A DNA stretch of 27,267 nucleotides from JAAETI01 sp964195945 (GTDB lineage: Bacteria; Actinomycetota; Acidimicrobiia; Spongiisociales; UBA5794), in the NCBI GenBank assembly GCA_964195945.1, contig CAXMRC010000062.1:1-27267 (forward strand), in the 5' to 3' direction. The notes beneath the pieces are model-generated. The model saw only the letters and a list, made by a program, of their open reading frames with translations. It searched no databases and was not told the DNA's origin. Positions 22,824 to 27,267 of the stretch are shown here, one piece after another; positions within the stretch are counted from its first letter, which is position 1, and the number at the start of each line of letters is the position of its first letter. Position numbers and translations under genes: made by a program.

Positions 22824-23164
22824 TGAATGCTGTCGAGACTCTCGTAAGGCAGTTGGCTGCTATACAGAACCAGCTCATCGCGCTTCCCGATGATGCGTTT
22901 ACACAACGGTTTGAGCTATTACGCCGCCAGGAGGAACTGCGCTCCGCGGCCGCCCATCACGCGGCAGGCACCGATATGGAGCGTCCCACTGAAGACCTGC
23001 TCGCCGAACTCGTGAGTTTGCGACTACAACTTGATCGCACCGACCGAGGCACGGTGTCCCCAGCGTCAAAGAGTGGCGTCTCAGGTCTGTCCAGGTATCG
23101 TATCGAGGGCCGGATTGGCCGCATCAAGGACATCCTGATCGACCGCGGGGCTGATCCGGTCTAG
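22823..23164 (+). CDS. Small coiled-coil protein, second of a tandem paralogous pair
   Basis: The 113-residue product is homologous to its upstream neighbour along most of its length. LLRRQEELR (32-40) matches LLKRQDELR, and RIEGRIGRIKDILIDRG (93-109) matches the C-terminal motif in 12 of 17 positions. A variable Ser/Gly linker lies between, as in the first copy. No known domain is recognised and there is no membrane segment. Its ATG overlaps the upstream stop by one base and has no separate ribosome site, indicating translational coupling. Its TAG stop forms the start of the -10 box of the next gene. Confidence 0.75.
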   Translation: MNAVETLVRQLAAIQNQLIALPDDAFTQRFELLRRQEELRSAAAHHAAGTDMERPTEDLLAELVSLRLQLDRTDRGTVSPASKSGVSGLSRYRIEGRIGRIKDILIDRGADPV

Positions 23165-23167
23165 GGT
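23162..23167 (+). promoter_or_regulatory. -10 box for the leaderless PHP gene, built on a stop codon
   Basis: TAGGGT lies 7 nt upstream of the ATG at 23175, and its TAG is the stop codon of the preceding small gene. A TCGACC at 23139-23144 gives a possible -35 box at 17-bp spacing. Confidence 0.5.
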
Positions 23168-23174
23168 CCGGCTC

Positions 23175-24074
23175 ATGGGCGACTATCACGTTCACCTTCA
23201 TGATCACGGACCGTATCGCGGCGTCGGGCCCCCACTGGGCGAGTATCCGCCGGGGCACATCGAGGCGTACGTGGAGCAAGCTGCGGTCAACGGTCTGGCC
23301 GAGGTCGGCTTCACCGAGCATCTCTACCGGTGTGTCGAATCTGTCCCGGTGTTGGGACGCTTTTGGGAGAACGATCCCAAGCACGATCTTGCAGCACAAA
23401 CCGAGGCGTTTGTCGCAGAAGACCGGACATTATCGATCGAAGCGTATGTCGATGCCGTGGCGGATGCCAAGGATCGTGGGCTTCCGGTCAAGCTTGGCTT
23501 GGAGGTCGACTTTTTCCCCGACACTATTGATGCTGTTCTGGAGTTCCTGAAACCGTATCCGTGGGATTTCCTGATCGGCGGAGTTCACTGGATCGGGGCA
23601 TGGGGCGTCGATTACGCCGGCTCCGCGTTTGAGTTTGCTCGCCGTGGAGTCCGTCAGGCCTATGAGGAGTATTTTGCTCTGGAACGGCAATTGGCGGCAT
23701 CGGGAGCAGTCGACGTGTTGGCTCATGTCGATCTTGTCAAGGTTCACGGCGATGTGCTGGAGCAGCCTCCGATCGATTTGTATACAGGAGTGGTTGAGGC
23801 AGCTGTATCAAGCGGAACCGCCGTTGAGGTTTCCAGTGCAGGAATCCACCAACCTATCGGCGAGATGTACCCCGCCGCGTCGCTTCTGGGCATGTTTGGT
23901 CAAGCAGGAGTGCCGATCACTCTGGCGTCCGATGCTCATGAACCGTCGCACTGCGGCAGGGATTCCGATGTGTTGGTTCGGGCTGCTCGAGAGGCCGGCT
24001 ATTCGCAGCATCTCGTCTTCGATCAGAGGCTTGCGACCGCCCAGGATCTGCCCATGGTCGATCAGTCGTCATAG
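23175..24074 (+). CDS. PHP-domain phosphoesterase, histidinol-phosphatase (HisJ/HisK)-like
   Basis: The 299-residue protein has the full set of PHP metal ligands: H5-x-H7 (DYHVHLH), H49 (GFTEH), E110 (LGLEVDFFP), H138 (IGGVHWIG), H184 (VLAHVDLVK) and D253-x-H255 (ASDAHEPS). The overall pattern, with the Glu-Val-Asp and GGVHW blocks, is that of the trinuclear-metal histidinol-phosphatase group, which dephosphorylates histidinol phosphate in histidine synthesis. No other his genes are in view, so another phosphomonoester is possible. It starts with an ATG after a TAGGGT box, and its own TAG stop starts another -10-like box. Confidence 0.85.
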   Translation: MGDYHVHLHDHGPYRGVGPPLGEYPPGHIEAYVEQAAVNGLAEVGFTEHLYRCVESVPVLGRFWENDPKHDLAAQTEAFVAEDRTLSIEAYVDAVADAKDRGLPVKLGLEVDFFPDTIDAVLEFLKPYPWDFLIGGVHWIGAWGVDYAGSAFEFARRGVRQAYEEYFALERQLAASGAVDVLAHVDLVKVHGDVLEQPPIDLYTGVVEAAVSSGTAVEVSSAGIHQPIGEMYPAASLLGMFGQAGVPITLASDAHEPSHCGRDSDVLVRAAREAGYSQHLVFDQRLATAQDLPMVDQSS

Positions 24075-24077
24075 AAT
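24072..24077 (+). promoter_or_regulatory. -10-like box overlapping the PHP stop codon
   Basis: TAGAAT shares its TAG with the PHP stop codon and lies 78 nt before the flavin reductase ATG, giving a 5' leader of about 70 nt. A second candidate, TAGGAT, is at 24095-24100. Confidence 0.35.
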
Positions 24078-24098
24078 GGTGCCGGCGGAGTCCCTAGG

Positions 24099-24142
24099 AT
24101 CCGCCCAACGAGGGGCAGCCAATCCGCCCAACTAGGGCAGCC
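24099..24142 (+). repeat. Imperfect tandem direct repeat in the flavin reductase leader
   Basis: ATCCGCCCAACGAGGGGCAG-CC (24099-24120) and ATCCGCCCAACTAGGGCAGCC (24122-24142) repeat with a 23-nt period. They end just before the Shine-Dalgarno region (GAGGGAGAG) of the next gene. A duplicated protein- or RNA-binding site is possible. Confidence 0.7.
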
Positions 24143-24155
24143 GAGGGAGAGATAC

Positions 24156-24680
24156 ATGGCCGAGCAAGGCGGAGTTCACGAAGAGCACCCGTTTGAGACG
24201 CCCGCAGATCAACGTGATCCGGCGCGGCGTTTCCGGGGCAGGATGGCCGCTCCGGTCACCATCGTTACTTCCGGTCGAGGCGACCACCGCACCGGCCTTA
24301 CCGTCTCGTCGCTAGTTGTCGCTGAGGGCGACCCCTCCTGGATCTACTTTCTGCTCGGCTCAACGACCGACCTCTTCTACGGTCTCGAAGAGACCGGCAA
24401 GTTCGTTGTCCACGTCCTCGAGGAGGGCGACCAGGCGCTAGCCGACGTATTCGCCGGTCTTCGGCCAAGCCCCGGTGGCAGGTTTGCCAACCTGAATGTC
24501 GAGCAGACCGAGTGGGGACCGGTGCTCACCGACATCAAGACACGCGCCTACTGCACCTTCGAAGGCGGAGACGAGGAGTCCTTCTTTGTCGTGGCCGAGG
24601 GCCGCATCGACAAGCTCGAGCTTTCGGACGTCGGCAAACCGTTGGTGTACTTCAGAGGCCGCTACAGAAAGCTTGACTAG
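24156..24680 (+). CDS. Flavin reductase-like FMN-binding split-barrel protein
   Basis: The 174-residue protein has the split beta-barrel signature of flavin reductases: FRGRMAAPVTIVTSG, then TGLTVSSLVVAEGDPSW (the FMN phosphate loop), a later SPGGRFANL loop, and a closing strand YFRGRYRKL. The family reduces FMN/FAD with NAD(P)H for partner mono-oxygenases, or binds other flavin-type cofactors. No partner oxygenase is nearby. It has a clear Shine-Dalgarno sequence (GGGAGAG just before ATAC-ATG) and a leader with a direct repeat, unlike the leaderless genes on both sides. Confidence 0.85.
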   Translation: MAEQGGVHEEHPFETPADQRDPARRFRGRMAAPVTIVTSGRGDHRTGLTVSSLVVAEGDPSWIYFLLGSTTDLFYGLEETGKFVVHVLEEGDQALADVFAGLRPSPGGRFANLNVEQTEWGPVLTDIKTRAYCTFEGGDEESFFVVAEGRIDKLELSDVGKPLVYFRGRYRKLD

Positions 24681-24729
24681 GGCCAGGTCCTTCTTCTCAG
24701 CCCACGTCGTTCCCTACGGGCCTACCCGA

Positions 24730-24735
24730 TACAAT
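24730..24735 (+). promoter_or_regulatory. -10 box for leaderless rimO-cinA
   Basis: TACAAT lies 7 nt upstream of the ATG at 24743. It is one of the clearest boxes in the window; no ribosome site is present. Confidence 0.6.
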
Positions 24736-24742
24736 CACTCGA

Positions 24743-26065
24743 ATGTCTTCTTCTGTACCCAAGGTCTGGCTGACCACGCTCGGCTGCTCCAAGAACCAGG
24801 TTGATTCCGACAAGGTGACCGCGGTTCTCCACGATGCCGGGTACGAGGATGCCACCTCCCCAGAGTCGGCCGATGTTGTGATGGTCAATACGTGTGCGTT
24901 CATCGAGCCGGCCCGTAAGGAGTCGATTGACACCGTGCTCGAGCTTGCCGGGACAAAGAATCCTGACGCCAAACTGGTTGTCCTCGGATGTATGGCCCAG
25001 CGCTATGAGCAAGAGTTGATCGATGCACTCCCAGAGGCCGATGCCGTAATCGGGCTGGATCGATATGCAGAAATCGTTGGCAGGCTGGATCAGCTCACCG
25101 AATGGCAGCCCTTGCAGATCCGTCCCGCGACCCGAACGCCGATGGACATCCTCTTTGAAACCCGCCGACCGACGCCGACGACGCCCTACGCCTATGTGAA
25201 AGTGGCAGAAGGCTGCGACAAGCTGTGTACCTTCTGCGCCATTCCGCAGTTTCGGGGAAAGCAGCGTTCCCGGACACCTGAGAACATTCGCGCCGAGGTC
25301 ACGGGCCTGGTCGAGGCAGGTGTTGGCGAGGTCGTTCTGGTGGCTCAGGATCTTGCGGCATACGGGCGCGACACAAGTTTCGACGAGGGGATCGTCGATT
25401 TGGTTAAGTCCGTTGCCGCGGTGCCAGGGCTTCGCCGGCTGCGGCTCTACTACCTGTACCCCCGTGAGATTCGTCCTGAGCTGATAGACACAATGACGTC
25501 GCTACCGACGGTCGTTGACTATTTCGATCTGTCGCTACAACATGTATCTGCCGACTTGTTGCGAGCGATGAAACGTCCCGGGAGCGGCGATGGCCACCTC
25601 GATCTCATCAGCCGAATTCGGACGCAGGCGCCGGGAGCGGCGATGCGGTCAAGCTTCATCGTCGGCTTTCCAGGCGAGACCGATGACCATGTCGAACATC
25701 TTGCGTCGTTTCTCGGCGAAGCTTCACTCGACTGGGTCGGTTTCTTCCCGTATTCCCCTGAGGAGGGGACACCGTCTGCGACGTTTGACAACCAGGTACC
25801 CGGTGCGGTGGCGATGGAGCGGCTTCGCTATTTGCAAGGGCTCCAGGACGACATCACCCATGCCAGGAATGCGGCTCAGATCGGGAAGATCGCTGAGGTT
25901 CTCATCGACCAGGTTGAGGACGGTCAAGCCGTTGGCAGAAGCTACCGGCAGGCCCCGGAGATCGACGGTGTGATCCTGCTGGACGATGGTGCGCCAGGCG
26001 ACTGGGTGCAGGCTGAGATCCAGGGTGCCTACGGGACCGACCTCGAAGCAACAGTGATCGGATGA
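24743..26065 (+). CDS. rimO: Ribosomal protein S12 methylthiotransferase RimO
   Basis: The 440-residue protein is a radical-SAM methylthiotransferase. Its N-terminal UPF0004 domain begins TTLGCSKNQVDSD, with iron-sulfur ligands C15, C51 (VNTCAF) and C83 (LGCMAQRY). The radical-SAM cluster motif is C158-DKL-C162-TF-C165, and a C-terminal TRAM-like domain is present. The LGCSKNxVDS form of the first motif points to RimO (beta-methylthiolation of an aspartate in ribosomal protein S12) rather than MiaB. Length is typical. The stop overlaps the cinA start (ATGA). Confidence 0.94.
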   Translation: MSSSVPKVWLTTLGCSKNQVDSDKVTAVLHDAGYEDATSPESADVVMVNTCAFIEPARKESIDTVLELAGTKNPDAKLVVLGCMAQRYEQELIDALPEADAVIGLDRYAEIVGRLDQLTEWQPLQIRPATRTPMDILFETRRPTPTTPYAYVKVAEGCDKLCTFCAIPQFRGKQRSRTPENIRAEVTGLVEAGVGEVVLVAQDLAAYGRDTSFDEGIVDLVKSVAAVPGLRRLRLYYLYPREIRPELIDTMTSLPTVVDYFDLSLQHVSADLLRAMKRPGSGDGHLDLISRIRTQAPGAAMRSSFIVGFPGETDDHVEHLASFLGEASLDWVGFFPYSPEEGTPSATFDNQVPGAVAMERLRYLQGLQDDITHARNAAQIGKIAEVLIDQVEDGQAVGRSYRQAPEIDGVILLDDGAPGDWVQAEIQGAYGTDLEATVIG

Positions 26066-27267
26066 TCGTTGAAGCTATCGCCATCGGAACGGAGCTGTTG
26101 TATGGCCAGACCGTCAACACCAACGCCGCTGTGATTGGTGCCAGGTTGGCCGAAGCCGGGCTGGAGCATCAGCATTCTTCGGTTGTAGGCGATCATCACG
26201 GGCGCATGGTCGATGCGATTCGCCTGGCGATGTCTCGCGCCGATGCGGTCATCATCACCGGGGGATTGGGACCAACCCAGGACGACATCACCAGGGAGGC
26301 ACTTGCTGAGGCCACGGGTCGACCGCTGGTATTCAGCGACGAGTATGCCGAGCGGTTGCGGCGCTGGTGGGAGGGGCGGGGTCGCGAGATGCCGGAGTCG
26401 AACCTGAAGCAGGCTGAACATCCGGAAGGTGCGGACCTACTCGACAACCCAAAAGGCACCGCACCCGGTCTGCGTCTCGACATGGGCGACACCCTGGTGT
26501 TTGCGGTTCCCGGGGTGCCGGCTGAGCTCGAGGTGTTGCTTGACATGTACTTGATCCCGGATCTGCGTGATCGATCAGACAAGCGTGTCGTTCTCAACCG
26601 CGTGCTGCGTACATATGGTGAATCGGAGTCGAAGATTGGAGAGATGCTCGCCGATCTGTACGACGACGGGAATCCGTCGATGGCTTTCTTGGCTTCGGCG
26701 GCTGAGATCAAGATCAGGCTGACGGCGAAGGCAACGACCGTCGCCGAGGCTGAAGCACTAGTGGCTCCGCTGCAGGCGGCGGTACAGGAACGTCTCGGCA
26801 GGCTCATCTTTGGTGTGGACGATGAGACAGTCGAGGCGATAGTTCTCGGTCTAGCGGAGGAGCGAGGCTGGTCGATGGCGACTGCGGAGTCAGCAACCGG
26901 GGGGATGGTGGCATCGCGGATTACGGCGGTCCCTGGTGCATCGAAGGTGTTTCGTGGCGCGATCGTTGCTTATCACGAGGACATCAAACGTATGAATCTG
27001 GGTGTTGACGCAGCTCTCATAGAGGAGCACGGGGTGGTCAGCGAGCCGGTGGCTATTGCGATGGCCGACGGCGTGGCTGCCGCGCTTGGTGCCGATGTGG
27101 CCATCAGCGTCACCGGGTCGGCGGGGCCTGATCCACAGGATCGACCGGTTGGCACGATGGTCATCGGGGTGCACACACCCGACAAGACCATGGCGAGGAC
27201 CGTTTCTTTGCCGGGTGATCGGGAACGGATTCGTACCTACACGACCACTGGTGCTCTTCATCTGGCC
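26062..27267 (+). CDS. cinA: CinA-family protein, 3' end outside the window
   Basis: The frame is open to the window edge with 402 codons visible. The N-terminal molybdopterin-binding-like domain starts MIVEAIAIGTELLYGQ and has GGLGPTQDDIT (67-77). The C-terminal domain of the nicotinamide-nucleotide amidase (PncC) type carries AES277-ATGG, where most relatives have AESCTGG, plus VTGSAGP and PVGTMVIGV. CinA proteins combine ADP-ribose or NMN hydrolysis steps of pyridine-nucleotide repair and are linked to competence in some Firmicutes. The start overlaps the rimO stop. In many Actinobacteria pgsA stands between rimO and cinA and recA follows; pgsA is absent here. Confidence 0.93.
   Translation, partial: MIVEAIAIGTELLYGQTVNTNAAVIGARLAEAGLEHQHSSVVGDHHGRMVDAIRLAMSRADAVIITGGLGPTQDDITREALAEATGRPLVFSDEYAERLRRWWEGRGREMPESNLKQAEHPEGADLLDNPKGTAPGLRLDMGDTLVFAVPGVPAELEVLLDMYLIPDLRDRSDKRVVLNRVLRTYGESESKIGEMLADLYDDGNPSMAFLASAAEIKIRLTAKATTVAEAEALVAPLQAAVQERLGRLIFGVDDETVEAIVLGLAEERGWSMATAESATGGMVASRITAVPGASKVFRGAIVAYHEDIKRMNLGVDAALIEEHGVVSEPVAIAMADGVAAALGADVAISVTGSAGPDPQDRPVGTMVIGVHTPDKTMARTVSLPGDRERIRTYTTTGALHLA

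Noticed and set aside
1..27267. tRNA, rRNA, CRISPR array, insertion sequence, prophage or integron
   Set aside because: No tandem spaced repeats, transposase or integrase-like proteins, terminal inverted repeats or RNA-gene signatures were seen on either strand.

Overview
The window looks like chromosomal housekeeping DNA from a bacterium of the phylum Actinomycetota. The GC content is moderately high (about 58-60 % by eye). The clues are gene order (M16 peptidase next to dapB; dapA coupled to RNase J and followed by ftsK; rimO coupled to cinA), an actinobacterial TIGR03084-type DinB/maleylpyruvate-isomerase-like protein, and many apparently leaderless genes whose TAnnnT -10 box lies 6-9 nt before the start codon. 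A deep-branching or uncultured lineage is plausible, but placing it is inference. I saw no tRNA, rRNA, CRISPR, phage, transposon or attachment site. No gene-free stretch exceeds 300 bases.

Layout. 1-1294 is the 3' part of an MMPL/RND exporter. 1466-3856 (minus) holds a cytochrome b561, a DinB-like metal-binding protein and a LOG-family nucleotide-binding protein. 3940-5498 (plus) is a HAD hydrolase coupled to a tandem-GNAT acetyltransferase. 5488-9199 (minus) is a tight operon: a zincin-like/VWA protein, an unusual MoxR/CobS-like AAA protein, and YajQ. 9354-12956 (plus) carries arfB, an M16 peptidase coupled to dapB, and a lipoprotein. 12987-13832 (minus) is a YbbN-type thioredoxin-TPR protein, divergent from dapA-rnj (13959-16480). 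16504-17385 (minus) is a coiled-coil protein of unknown role, divergent from ftsK (17552-19789). 19848-24680 (plus) has a PabB-PabC-like fusion, a TauE/SafE permease, two tandem small coiled-coil paralogues, a PHP-family histidinol-phosphatase-like protein and a flavin reductase-like protein. 24743 to the end is rimO coupled to cinA, which runs off the window.

Functional themes. dapB and dapA supply two successive lysine/diaminopimelate steps. RNase J, ArfB, RimO and YbbN serve RNA turnover, ribosome rescue, ribosome modification and protein folding. FtsK serves chromosome segregation. The least ordinary items are: (i) a full-length PabB-PabC-like fusion that seems to have lost the signature lysines of both halves; (ii) the zincin-VWA/AAA/YajQ operon, whose AAA protein appears to have exchanged the two Mg-coordinating residues of Walker A and B; (iii) a tandem pair of small coiled-coil paralogues of unknown family; (iv) a coiled-coil protein with a duplicated decapeptide kept identical despite synonymous divergence; and (v) the widespread leaderless promoter layout.
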